From Cryobacterium sinapicolor (lineage in GTDB: Bacteria > Actinomycetota > Actinomycetes > Actinomycetales > Microbacteriaceae): a stretch of 64,000 nt of DNA. The position numbers were made by a program, and so were the translations under genes. The stretch covers positions 1 through 64,000 of the forward strand of contig NZ_SOGQ01000034.1 of assembly GCF_004403465.1 (NCBI RefSeq), in the 5' to 3' direction. Shown here in pieces: positions 22,945-32,779 of the stretch. A model generated the notes under the pieces. It made no database searches. It worked only from the letters and a program-made list of their open reading frames with translations, and was not told the DNA's origin. The first letter of the stretch is position 1. Every line of letters starts with the position of its first letter.

Positions 22945-24357
22945 CTAGGGGGTCGTGGCCAGGAAGACCTCGCCGCTGCCGGCGAACGTGAGCATGCCCT
23001 CGTCGGGGGTGATGTAGACCGAGTCGCCGCGCTTGAGGGCGGCGGATGACCCCGAACCGGCCACGAGGAATCCCCCGGCCGTGCAGATGGCGATCGCGGG
23101 TCCCGTCAGCGTGACCTGCCGCATCGGCACCCCCGCGTTCGAAGCCGAAGCGGCATCCCGGCCGGCAGGGGCAGCGGCGGCACCGACTCCGGCGACGCCG
23201 GCCGACGCACCGGCACCCGCACCGGCACCCGCCCCCGCACCGGCACCCACACCAGCACCAGCACCAGCACCCACACCAGCCCCCTCAGCCTCCGCCGCGA
23301 TGTGCATGAGCACGAAGTCATCCACGTCGGGGCGGTACTCCGAGACGCCCCGCGACGACACCACGGGCGAAAGATACGGCACGGGCAGCGGCGTGAAGTC
23401 GAGCACCTCGAGCAGCTCGTCGACGTCGATGTGCTTGGGGCTGAGGCCACCGCGCAACACGTTGTCCGAGGCGGCCATCAGCTCCACGCCGAGGCCCCAC
23501 AAGTAGGCGTGGATGTTGCCGGGCGGCAGGTACAGCACCTCGCCGCGCTTCAGCGACACCCGGTTCGTCAACAGCGAGATCACGACGCCGGGGTCCCCCG
23601 GGTACGCGCGGGCGAGGTCCCGCACGGTGGCGAGTTCGAGCGGGAAGTCGAGGATCGCGCCGCTCTCCGCCAAGCCGGCAGCGCTCTCGGCGAGCGCGAC
23701 CACCCGCTCGACCAGCCAGGCCACCTCGCCGGAGTCGCCGCCACGGCCGTCGCGCAGTAGCCAGTCGACGCAGTCGCGCAGGGCGTCCGGGCCGAGCAGG
23801 TGCCGCTCGAGCGCATCGAGCGCGCCGGGCTGCGGGTGCTCCGAGGCCACGTCGAGGGCGCGGAGTTCGCCCAGGATTCCGCGGATCTCACCCAGCTCGC
23901 GGAACCCGCAGAGGGCCTCGAACGTGTCGCTCAGGGCGAAGATCAGCTCGGGCTTGTGGAACGGGTCACGGTAATTGCGGTCCGCCGCGTCCTGCGGGAT
24001 ACCGGCCGCATTCTCCAACCCGAAGCCGATGCGCGCCCGCTCCGAAGTCGGGTGCGCCTGCAGCGAGAGCGGTTTACCGGCCGCGAGGACCTTCAAGAGG
24101 AACGGCAGCCGCGGTGACGCAGGCGCGGTCGGCACACCACCGAGGGTCGCCTCCGGATCTGCCTGGATCCAGTCCAGCAGGGTGCGGTGGCCGCCGACCT
24201 GCTCGGGGTCGGTGATGATGCTCGGCGAACCGTGGTGCGCGCCCAGCCAGAGCTCGGCCTCCGGTGTGCCCGACGCCGCATAGCCGAGCAGACCCGGAAT
24301 GGCGGTGGTCGAACCCCAGGCATAGTCCCGCGGCGAATTGGTGATGCCCACAAACAT
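22945..24357 (-). CDS. manA: mannose-6-phosphate isomerase (type I) with Gly/Ala insert
   Basis: A 470-residue zinc enzyme converting fructose-6-phosphate to mannose-6-phosphate, feeding GDP-mannose. FVGITNSPRDYAWGSTTAIP, LPFLLKVLAAGKPLSLQAHP, KPELIFALSDTFEALCGF, YLPPGNIHAYLWGLGVELMAASDNVLRGGLSPKHID are ManA hallmarks with the zinc ligands. It is longer than the usual 390-410 residues because of a GA/GV-repeat insert (about 23200-23290) between the second cupin strands and the conserved C-terminus. The ATG at 24357 has an AGGAG site at 7 bases. It is monocistronic. Confidence 0.9.
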   Translation of the reverse strand: MFVGITNSPRDYAWGSTTAIPGLLGYAASGTPEAELWLGAHHGSPSIITDPEQVGGHRTLLDWIQADPEATLGGVPTAPASPRLPFLLKVLAAGKPLSLQAHPTSERARIGFGLENAAGIPQDAADRNYRDPFHKPELIFALSDTFEALCGFRELGEIRGILGELRALDVASEHPQPGALDALERHLLGPDALRDCVDWLLRDGRGGDSGEVAWLVERVVALAESAAGLAESGAILDFPLELATVRDLARAYPGDPGVVISLLTNRVSLKRGEVLYLPPGNIHAYLWGLGVELMAASDNVLRGGLSPKHIDVDELLEVLDFTPLPVPYLSPVVSSRGVSEYRPDVDDFVLMHIAAEAEGAGVGAGAGAGVGAGAGAGAGAGAGASAGVAGVGAAAAPAGRDAASASNAGVPMRQVTLTGPAIAICTAGGFLVAGSGSSAALKRGDSVYITPDEGMLTFAGSGEVFLATTP

Positions 24358-24488
24358 GGCGCTCTCCTGCACTCTTCGGTTTAGACCAAACTACCAACCG
24401 CTTTCGGCGAGCCGGTCCGCGCCCATAGGCTGCGAGCATTCGCCGACCGCCGCAAGCGAGGCCGTCGCCCCCTGCAATGGAGCACCTG

Positions 24489-25667
24489 ATGACCTTCGAG
24501 CTACTTCCCAGCGACTTCTACGGCTACGAGAATCTACTGACCGATCAGGAAAAAACCGCGCTGGCCAATCTGCGCGCCTATCTCGAGTCCGACGTTCGGC
24601 CCATCGTGAACGGATGCTGGGAGCGCGCCGAGTTCCCGGCCGAGGTCATCCGTCCGCTGGCGCAACTCGGCGCCTACTCCTTCGGCTGGCCCGAGACCCG
24701 ACCCTTCGAGAACTCAGCGGTGTTCCGCGGCTTCGTGGCCCTCGAGACGGCGCGCGTGGACGCATCCGTCGCCACGTTCGTCGGGGTGCAGAACGGACTC
24801 GCCTGCGGCACCATCTCGGCGACCGGGTCGCAGGAGCAGCGCGACGAATGGCTGCCGCGTCTGGCGAGCGGGGAGATCGTGGGGGCGTTCGGGCTGACCG
24901 AACCGCTCTCCGGCTCGGACGCGGCGCAGGGCCTCCGCACGACGGCCACTCGCACCGGCGACACCTGGCTGCTGAACGGTTCCAAGCGCTGGATCGGCAA
25001 CGCCACCTTCTCCGACATCACCATCATCTGGGCGAAGGACACCGCCGACGGGATGGTCAAGGGCTTCATCGTGACCACCGACACCCCCGGCTACACCGCC
25101 ACCCGGATCGAAGGCAAGATCAGCCTGCGCTCGGTGCAGAACGCCGACATCGTGCTCGAGAACGTGGTCGTGCCCGAGAAGAACCGGCTGCAGAACGCGA
25201 ACTCGTTCAAGGACACCGCCAAGGTGCTGCGCCTGACCCGCGCCGAGGTGGCCTGGGCTGCCGTGGGCACCTCGATCGGCGCCTACGAGGCCGCCGTCGC
25301 CTACGCGAAGGAGCGTACGCAATTCGGCAAGGAGATCGGCGGGCACCAGCTGGTGCAGGACCTGTTGGTGAAGTCGCTCGGCAACATCACCGCCAGCCTG
25401 GGCATGGTCGTGCGGGTCTCGCAGATGCTCGACGAGGGCACCCAGCGCGACGAGCACGCCGCCCTGGCCAAGCTCTACACGACGGCACGGATGCGCGAGA
25501 CGGTCGCCTGGTGCCGCGAACTCTTCGGCGGCAACGGCATTGTGCTCTCGTACGAGGTGGCCCGCTTCTTCTCCGACGCGGAGGCCGTCTACTCCTACGA
25601 GGGCACCCGGGAGATGAACACCCTGATCGTGGGGCGCAGCATCACCGGGCAGGCGGCCTTCGTCTAG
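24489..25667 (+). CDS. acyl-CoA dehydrogenase, glutaryl-CoA-dehydrogenase-like
   Basis: A 392-residue FAD enzyme. FGLTEPLSGSDAAQGLRT and WLLNGSKRWIGNATFSDI are the flavin and substrate motifs. The C-terminus YEGTREMNTLIVGRSITGQAAF resembles glutaryl-CoA dehydrogenases, with Glu of YEGT as catalytic base. The ATG at 24489 has GGAG 6 bases upstream. No electron-transfer flavoprotein or CoA-ligase gene is near, so the pathway is not shown here; lysine/glutarate or branched acyl-CoA breakdown are options. Palindromic element D follows the stop. Confidence 0.85.
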   Translation: MTFELLPSDFYGYENLLTDQEKTALANLRAYLESDVRPIVNGCWERAEFPAEVIRPLAQLGAYSFGWPETRPFENSAVFRGFVALETARVDASVATFVGVQNGLACGTISATGSQEQRDEWLPRLASGEIVGAFGLTEPLSGSDAAQGLRTTATRTGDTWLLNGSKRWIGNATFSDITIIWAKDTADGMVKGFIVTTDTPGYTATRIEGKISLRSVQNADIVLENVVVPEKNRLQNANSFKDTAKVLRLTRAEVAWAAVGTSIGAYEAAVAYAKERTQFGKEIGGHQLVQDLLVKSLGNITASLGMVVRVSQMLDEGTQRDEHAALAKLYTTARMRETVAWCRELFGGNGIVLSYEVARFFSDAEAVYSYEGTREMNTLIVGRSITGQAAFV

Positions 25668-25724
25668 CGACGTCGGAGCCCGAGTCAGGGTGCGCGACCG
25701 TCCTCCGGCCGCGAACCCCCAACG

Positions 25725-25801
25725 AATTCGACGGAGATTTTGCCGAAATCGGGCCCGAACCGGGTGGAAACGAGCTTTTTCGAGAGAATCTCCGTCGAAT
25801 T
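25725..25801. repeat. palindromic element copy D
   Basis: A 77-bp unit. The left end AATTCGACGGAGATTTTGC (25725-25743) is intact; the right end matches over 15 bp and then has substitutions, though CGAAA still pairs deeper in. The core mini-hairpin is CCCG-AAC-CGGG (25754-25764). It lies between convergent genes. The next 25 bases resemble the right flank of copy A. Confidence 0.95.
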
Positions 25802-25836
25802 GGTTCGACGCCGGGCTGGGTGACGCGCGGAAGGCG

Positions 25837-27794
<1,958 letters not shown>

Positions 27795-27796
27795 TT

Positions 27797-27844
27797 CGAA
27801 CCTCCGGGATAACTATACCCCAGGGGGTATGAAAAATGACAGAT
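27797..27844 (-). promoter_or_regulatory. promoter and CsoR/CstR operator of the CoADR-rhodanese/repressor operon
   Basis: ATACCCCAGGGGGTAT (27815-27830) is the near-palindromic C/G-tract operator typical of CsoR-family repressors. On the minus strand it is followed directly by TATAGT (overlapping the final TAT), a good -10 box, so the operator fills the spacer between -35 (weak, near 27838-27843) and -10. GGAGG precedes the ATG. Repressor binding would block polymerase. Confidence 0.85.
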
Positions 27845-27875
27845 GACCGCCCCGGCACGCTCTAGCCTTAGACAC

Positions 27876-29180
27876 ATGCCCGCCGTCCAGAGCCGATTCG
27901 TGGTTCGCAGCTTCGCGACCCTCGTCTTTTTCTCCACCCTGGCCGGGCAGTTCTGGCGCAGCCTGTTCGGCTGGTGGGGCTACGGCACGATCGCGCTGCT
28001 CGTTGTCGCGGGCGCCGTCGTCGCCCTGATCAGACTGAAACCTGACTGGATGTGGCCGCGGTTCCCGAAATCGCTCATCGCCTTCCTCGGCCTGGCCACG
28101 CTGTCGCTGGCCTGGTCGTTCTATCTCGGCGCGTCCCTGATCGGGGTCACCCTGCAGTGGGTCACCACCCTGGCCGCGCTCTTCCTGGCCCTGTGCCTGA
28201 GTTGGGCCGAGCTGCTGCGCACGCTGTCCGCCGCCCTGCGCTGGATCCTCGCCCTGTCCCTCGCCTTCGAGCTGATCGTCGCCGTGTTCGTTCGGCAGGC
28301 CGTGCTCCCCTTCTGGGTCGACTACGGCGCCCGCGACGTGCCGGAGTCGTTTTACTGGTCCCGCGGCATCCTGTTGCAGGGCGGCCCGATCGAGGGCATC
28401 GTCGCCAACCGCAACCTGCTCGGGTTCGTGGCGCTGATGGCCGTGATCGTGTTCGCCGTGCAGCTGGCCGCCGGCACCGTCAGCCGCAGCTGGGGCCTGG
28501 CCTGGCTGGGCCTCGCGTCGCTCATGCTGCTGCTGACCCGGTCCGCGACCGTGACGCTCGCCGCCGCCGCCGTCGCCTTGGCACTGCTCTTCGCACTCTG
28601 GGCCCGCCGCCGCGCCCCCGAAGGGCGCCGGCCGGTGTATCTGGCGGCTGCGGCATCCGTGATCGTCGGCGGCGCCGGCCTGGCGGTCCTCACGCCGACG
28701 CTACTCACCCTGCTCGGCAAGTCCGCCGACCTCACCGGCCGTCTCGACATCTGGCGCAGCGTGACCGGGCTGGCCGCCGAGCGCCCGGTGTTCGGCTGGG
28801 GCTGGGTGAGCTACTGGGCTCCCTGGGTCGAACCGTTCGAGGGTCTCGCCGTGCGCCGCGGCGTCGTCTACCTGCAGGCGCATAACGCCTGGCTCGACGT
28901 CTGGCTCCAGCTCGGCATCCTCGGGCTGATCGTCCTCGCCGCCCTCGTGTTCGCCACCCTCTGGCGCAGCTGGTTCCTCGCGGTCGACCGGCCGCGGCGC
29001 GCCCTCGAGGACACGGAACCGTACGCGGCCTCCGCCCTGCTCCCGCTGCTGCTGACGGTGGCCCTGATCGCCCAGACCCTGGCCGAGAGCCGCATCCTGA
29101 TCGAGTCCGGCTGGCTGCTGCTGGTGGTGCTCGCCGTGACCACGAAGCGGCAGCAGGCCACCAATCAACGGATGCCGTAG
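27876..29180 (+). CDS. O-antigen ligase-like (WaaL/Wzy superfamily) membrane protein 1
   Basis: A 434-residue protein with 11-12 hydrophobic segments, of the O-antigen ligase/polymerase superfamily. GIVANRNLLGFVALMAVIVF, LLTRSATVTLAAAAVAL, GRLDIWRSVTGLAAERPVFGWG and a large loop ending HNAWLDVWLQLGILGL are family traits, with the loop His/Asn as likely catalytic area. The ATG at 27876 is 7 bases after TAGCCT, so probably leaderless. It is followed 19 bases later by a paralogue. It either polymerises a lipid-linked glycan or attaches it to a lipid/wall acceptor. Confidence 0.8.
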   Translation: MPAVQSRFVVRSFATLVFFSTLAGQFWRSLFGWWGYGTIALLVVAGAVVALIRLKPDWMWPRFPKSLIAFLGLATLSLAWSFYLGASLIGVTLQWVTTLAALFLALCLSWAELLRTLSAALRWILALSLAFELIVAVFVRQAVLPFWVDYGARDVPESFYWSRGILLQGGPIEGIVANRNLLGFVALMAVIVFAVQLAAGTVSRSWGLAWLGLASLMLLLTRSATVTLAAAAVALALLFALWARRRAPEGRRPVYLAAAASVIVGGAGLAVLTPTLLTLLGKSADLTGRLDIWRSVTGLAAERPVFGWGWVSYWAPWVEPFEGLAVRRGVVYLQAHNAWLDVWLQLGILGLIVLAALVFATLWRSWFLAVDRPRRALEDTEPYAASALLPLLLTVALIAQTLAESRILIESGWLLLVVLAVTTKRQQATNQRMP

Positions 29181-29199
29181 GCGGTAGCGTGGGAATGTC

Positions 29200-30501
29200 A
29201 TGACCTACCGCGCGAATTCCCCCGCCGTGCCGGACCAGTTCAAGCGACTGTTCGCCTCCCCCAAGTTCGCCTCCTCGCTGACACTGGTCATCATCGGCTT
29301 CGCCTTCGCGGCCACCGCCCTGCGCGCCGTGATCGGCCCGCCCGGCGTCGTGGGCATTCTCGTGGGCCTCGTCGTGCTGGCCGCGTTCTCGCTCACCGCC
29401 CGCTGGGCCGGCGTCGACTGGCACGGGCTGCTGCCGATCTCGATCATGGTCTTCGTGGGCTGGTGCGCCCTGTCGGTGCTGTGGTCCGGCTACCCGCTGC
29501 ACACCCTCAGCGCCGCGCTCTACCAGCTCGCCTTCACCTTCCTGGCCATCTACATCGCCCTGGCCCGCGACACCATCCAGGTCGTCCGCGCCACCGGCGA
29601 CGTGCTGCGGGTGCTGCTCGGACTGTCCCTGGCCCTGGAGGTGCTCTCCGGCCTGCTGCTCGACACCCCCTTCGTCTTCCTCGGCATCCAGGGCAACATC
29701 GACTCGTTCGGGCCCGTGCAGGGGCTCTTCGGGTCCCGCAACGTGTTCGGGCTGGTCTCGCTGATCGCGGCGGTCACCTTCGCGGTCGAGCTGCGGTCCC
29801 GGTCGGTGCGGCGCGGGCTCGGCATCGGCTCCATCGCCCTGGCCGTATTCGGCCTGCTGCTCACCCGCTCCCCCGTCATCCTCGTGGTGGCCCTGTTCGT
29901 GGGCCTCGCCGCGCTGGCGCTGATCTGGTTGCGCGCCACGCCCGCCGCGAACCGATGGCTGCTGCAGACCGGGCTGCTCGGCGGCACTGTCGTGGCCGGC
30001 ATCATCGCGGTCGCGGCCCGCGCGCGCATCACCGACCAGCTGAACGCAGGTAGCGAGTTCGAGGCCCGCACCACACTGTGGGGCGAAATCTGGCGTCTGG
30101 CCACGCTGAACCCCCTCGAGGGCTGGGGCTGGGCCGGCCGGTGGCCCGTCGACGTCACGCCCTACGGCTGGCTCAGCTTCGTCACCGGGCGCCCGCAGAC
30201 CTCCGGTTTGAACGCGTACCTCGACGTCTACTTCCAGGTCGGCCTGGTCGGCCTCCTGGCATTCCTCGCGCTCGTACTGCTCGCGTTCTGGCGGTCGTGG
30301 CTGCTCGCCTCCGACAAGCGCTCAATGGTCTACGTCTGGTCGCCGCTCGTGCTGGTGACTCTGCTCGTCACGTCGGCGGCCGAAAGCACCGTGCTGGTCG
30401 ACTTCGGCTGGCTGCTGCTGCTGATCTGCGCTGTGAAGGCCGCGCAGGGCAAGAGCTGGCGCAGCCTGCTGCAGCCCACGCCGCACCGGCACCCGGAGTA
30501 G
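29200..30501 (+). CDS. O-antigen ligase-like (WaaL/Wzy superfamily) membrane protein 2
   Basis: A 433-residue paralogue of the preceding protein with the same topology. Matching blocks are VQGLFGSRNVFGLVSLIAAV, LLLTRSPVILVVAL, TLWGEIWRLATLNPLEGWGW and TSGLNAYLDVYFQVGLVGLL (Asn replaces the His-Asn pair of copy 1: LNAYLD versus HNAWLD). That change in the active loop suggests a different acceptor or substrate. A TAGCGT box ends 9 bases before the ATG. Its 3' end faces a GT2 gene only 25 bases away. Confidence 0.8.
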   Translation: MTYRANSPAVPDQFKRLFASPKFASSLTLVIIGFAFAATALRAVIGPPGVVGILVGLVVLAAFSLTARWAGVDWHGLLPISIMVFVGWCALSVLWSGYPLHTLSAALYQLAFTFLAIYIALARDTIQVVRATGDVLRVLLGLSLALEVLSGLLLDTPFVFLGIQGNIDSFGPVQGLFGSRNVFGLVSLIAAVTFAVELRSRSVRRGLGIGSIALAVFGLLLTRSPVILVVALFVGLAALALIWLRATPAANRWLLQTGLLGGTVVAGIIAVAARARITDQLNAGSEFEARTTLWGEIWRLATLNPLEGWGWAGRWPVDVTPYGWLSFVTGRPQTSGLNAYLDVYFQVGLVGLLAFLALVLLAFWRSWLLASDKRSMVYVWSPLVLVTLLVTSAAESTVLVDFGWLLLLICAVKAAQGKSWRSLLQPTPHRHPE

Positions 30502-30526
30502 CGGGCGCCGGCCGGGAGTCGAGTGC

Positions 30527-31561
30527 TCAGACCGGCTGCACCAGATCACGCAGAATATCCTGCAGGCCGAGTCCGAAGCGACGGTAGTCACCGACACGCC
30601 AGCCCTCGAAGACGGAGGCGACCCGGGCCGCGCGCAGGGCCGGAAGGGTGCTTCGGCGGCGTTCGTGGGCCAGCTTGGCGTCGATCAGAGCGAGTGTTGC
30701 GGCCGAAGGCGCAGGCTGCAACTGCGCGGCCCGCGCTTGCAGCGACTGGGCTCGGACCAGCAAACGGGCGTTGCGCGCCGTGCGCGGCGCCCGCAGCCGA
30801 CCCAGCTTGCCAGCCGCGTCGAGGCTGGAGGCACCGATCTGGTTACCCGCATGCTGCCGGTAGTCCAGCAACGGAAGTTCGAGCAGGTCAACCTCCCCGG
30901 TCGCGGCGGCCACGACCGCAAGCCATTCATCGTGCACCCACGCCGCCGGGAACGGGCGCGCCCGCTGCACCAGCCCCCGACTCAGCATCACGGTGGCGCC
31001 GGTGACGATGTTGCGGCGCAGCAGGATGTCGAAGGCGTGCCCGTCATGCTCCGCGGCCCGCTCGGCGGCGGAGACCCCCAGGGTGGCGAGCAGGGTACGG
31101 CCCGTCTGCCGGCCCGCCTCGTCGACGAGTCGGGCATCCGTATGGAGCAATTGCAGGTCGGGGCGAGCGTTGAACTCGGCGGCCAGCAGGGCCAGCCGCT
31201 CCGGGGGCCACACGTCATCCTGATCGCTGAGTGCGAGCAGCTCACCCGTGCAGGCGCCGAGCGCCTGCTCGAAGTTCGCGGTGACGCCGAGCGGCGCCGG
31301 GTTGCGGATCAGTCGCAGGGTCACGGTCTTCCGCGGATGCTCCGCCTTCCACGCGGCGAAGACGCGTTCCACCTCAGCCGGGGTTCCATCGGTGGAGCCG
31401 TCGTCGGAGACGACGATCTCCTGGGCGGGCGCGCTCTGGCCGAGGATGCTGCGCAACTGTTCCTCGATGAACTCGGAACCGTTATAGGTGCAGAGCGCCA
31501 CGGACACGCGCGACACAGCGGACATGGGTGGGCGGGCGGCGGTACCGGTTGAACGACTCAT
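30527..31561 (-). CDS. family 2 glycosyltransferase, rhamnosyltransferase-like
   Basis: A 344-residue GT2. VSVALCTYNGSEFIEEQLRS, IVVSDDGSTDGT, LLALSDQDDVWPPERL and HDEWLAVVAAA are typical of rhamnosyltransferases of the WbbL/RfbN group. It has no membrane helix. The ATG at 31561 overlaps the stop of the upstream GT2 gene by one base (TGATGA), so they form an operon. It probably adds one sugar to a lipid-linked intermediate at the inner face of the membrane. The exact donor is not determined. Confidence 0.8.
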   Translation of the reverse strand: MSRSTGTAARPPMSAVSRVSVALCTYNGSEFIEEQLRSILGQSAPAQEIVVSDDGSTDGTPAEVERVFAAWKAEHPRKTVTLRLIRNPAPLGVTANFEQALGACTGELLALSDQDDVWPPERLALLAAEFNARPDLQLLHTDARLVDEAGRQTGRTLLATLGVSAAERAAEHDGHAFDILLRRNIVTGATVMLSRGLVQRARPFPAAWVHDEWLAVVAAATGEVDLLELPLLDYRQHAGNQIGASSLDAAGKLGRLRAPRTARNARLLVRAQSLQARAAQLQPAPSAATLALIDAKLAHERRRSTLPALRAARVASVFEGWRVGDYRRFGLGLQDILRDLVQPV

Positions 31562-32751
31562 CAGCGTCGCTTCAGGCCGACTGAGAGCACCCCGAGGAAG
31601 AGGCCACCCATGACCGTTTGCGACCCCAACATCATCAGCAGGGCCGAGGGGATGGCCACCCGTATGGTGGTGCCGGCCTCGAGCGCGCCGTATCCAGTGG
31701 ACGCCCAGCCGATCAGCTGCGAGAGGGCGATGGCCAAGCCGATCACGAACAGCACAACTCCGAGGATCGCTCCACTCTCGAGGCTGATGCGTTTCTCGAG
31801 CCGCTCGAAGTTGCGGCTTCGGGGGATTCGGAAGCCCTCGTGCTGGGCGTAGATCTTGGTCAGCAGGGCGAACAGAAAGGCCTGATAGCCGACGACCGCC
31901 AGAGCGGCCAGGTAGATCTGGCTGGAGTAGGTGAAGCCCACCTCCCCCACCACGACGGGCCCGAAACCGAGCAGCACGGTACCGACCAGACCGATCAGGA
32001 ACGCGGCCACCCCGGGGATGAGGAAGAGCCAGCGCGGGCTGAAGATGAGCAGGAAGCGGAGGTGCCGCCAGCCGTCATGCCAGCTGCGCAGGTGCGGCGG
32101 CCGGCTGCGGCCGTCCTTCTTCAGGGTGGTGGGCACTTCGCTCACCCGGGACCCACCCAGGGTGGACTTGACGACCATCTCGCTGGCGAACTCCATGCCC
32201 GAGGTCTGCAGGTGCAGGGCAAGCATCGACTCCCGGTTGAATCCGCGCAGCCCGCAATGGAAGTCCTTGATCGGGGAACGGAACAGGGACCGTCCGATCC
32301 AGGACAGTACCGGGTTGCCCAGGTACTTGTGCAACGGCGGCATGGCGCCGGGTTCGATGCCACCTCGGAAGCGGTTGCCCATCACCAGTTCGTCGCCTGC
32401 GCGCAGCCGCTCGACGAAGCCGTCGAGTTCGCTGAAGTCGTAGCTGTCATCGGCATCGCCCATGATGACGAAGGTGCCCCGGGCGGCCTCGATACCCCCG
32501 ATCAGAGCGCTGCCGTAGCCCCTTTCCGTGACATCCACCACCCGGGCCCCGTGGGCCTCGGCAATCTGCTGCGACCCGTCAGTGCTGCCGTTGTCGGCGA
32601 TCAGGACCTCACCGGAGATGCCGCTGCGCCGCAGATATCCCTGGGCCTTGTCAATGCAGATCGCGAGCGTCTCGGCCTCGTTGAGGCACGGCATCAGGAT
32701 CGAAAGTTCAATGGTTTCGGTGATTGGCATGCGTGGTGCAAGTCCCGTCAT
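31561..32751 (-). CDS. GT2 polyprenyl-phosphate sugar synthase with C-terminal membrane region
   Basis: About 396 residues. The GT2 domain (1-230) has LSILMPCLNEAETLAICIDKA, VLIADNGSTDGS, RGYGSALIGGIEAA and VIMGDADDSYDF, as in dolichyl-phosphate glucose/mannose synthases, followed by PIKDFHCGLRGFNRES. The last 150 residues hold four or more membrane helices. It probably makes a polyprenyl-phosphate sugar for the GT-C enzymes. The start is uncertain: ATG at 32751 (GGAG 11 bases upstream) or 32730. It is divergent from the gene at 32780. Confidence 0.8.
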   Translation of the reverse strand: MTGLAPRMPITETIELSILMPCLNEAETLAICIDKAQGYLRRSGISGEVLIADNGSTDGSQQIAEAHGARVVDVTERGYGSALIGGIEAARGTFVIMGDADDSYDFSELDGFVERLRAGDELVMGNRFRGGIEPGAMPPLHKYLGNPVLSWIGRSLFRSPIKDFHCGLRGFNRESMLALHLQTSGMEFASEMVVKSTLGGSRVSEVPTTLKKDGRSRPPHLRSWHDGWRHLRFLLIFSPRWLFLIPGVAAFLIGLVGTVLLGFGPVVVGEVGFTYSSQIYLAALAVVGYQAFLFALLTKIYAQHEGFRIPRSRNFERLEKRISLESGAILGVVLFVIGLAIALSQLIGWASTGYGALEAGTTIRVAIPSALLMMLGSQTVMGGLFLGVLSVGLKRR

Positions 32752-32779
32752 TGTTGGTCTGGCTCCATCATCGTACAGA

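Noticed and set aside
23195-23290. Frameshift or pseudogene at the ManA Gly/Ala stretch
   Set aside because: The frame continues through into conserved C-terminal ManA sequence (TGPAIAICTAGGFLV), so the gene is intact.
21529-25801. Peptides such as EFDGDFA encoded across the palindromic elements
   Set aside because: They arise by translation of the repeat in chance frames that span intergenic DNA; no ribosome site or conserved product.
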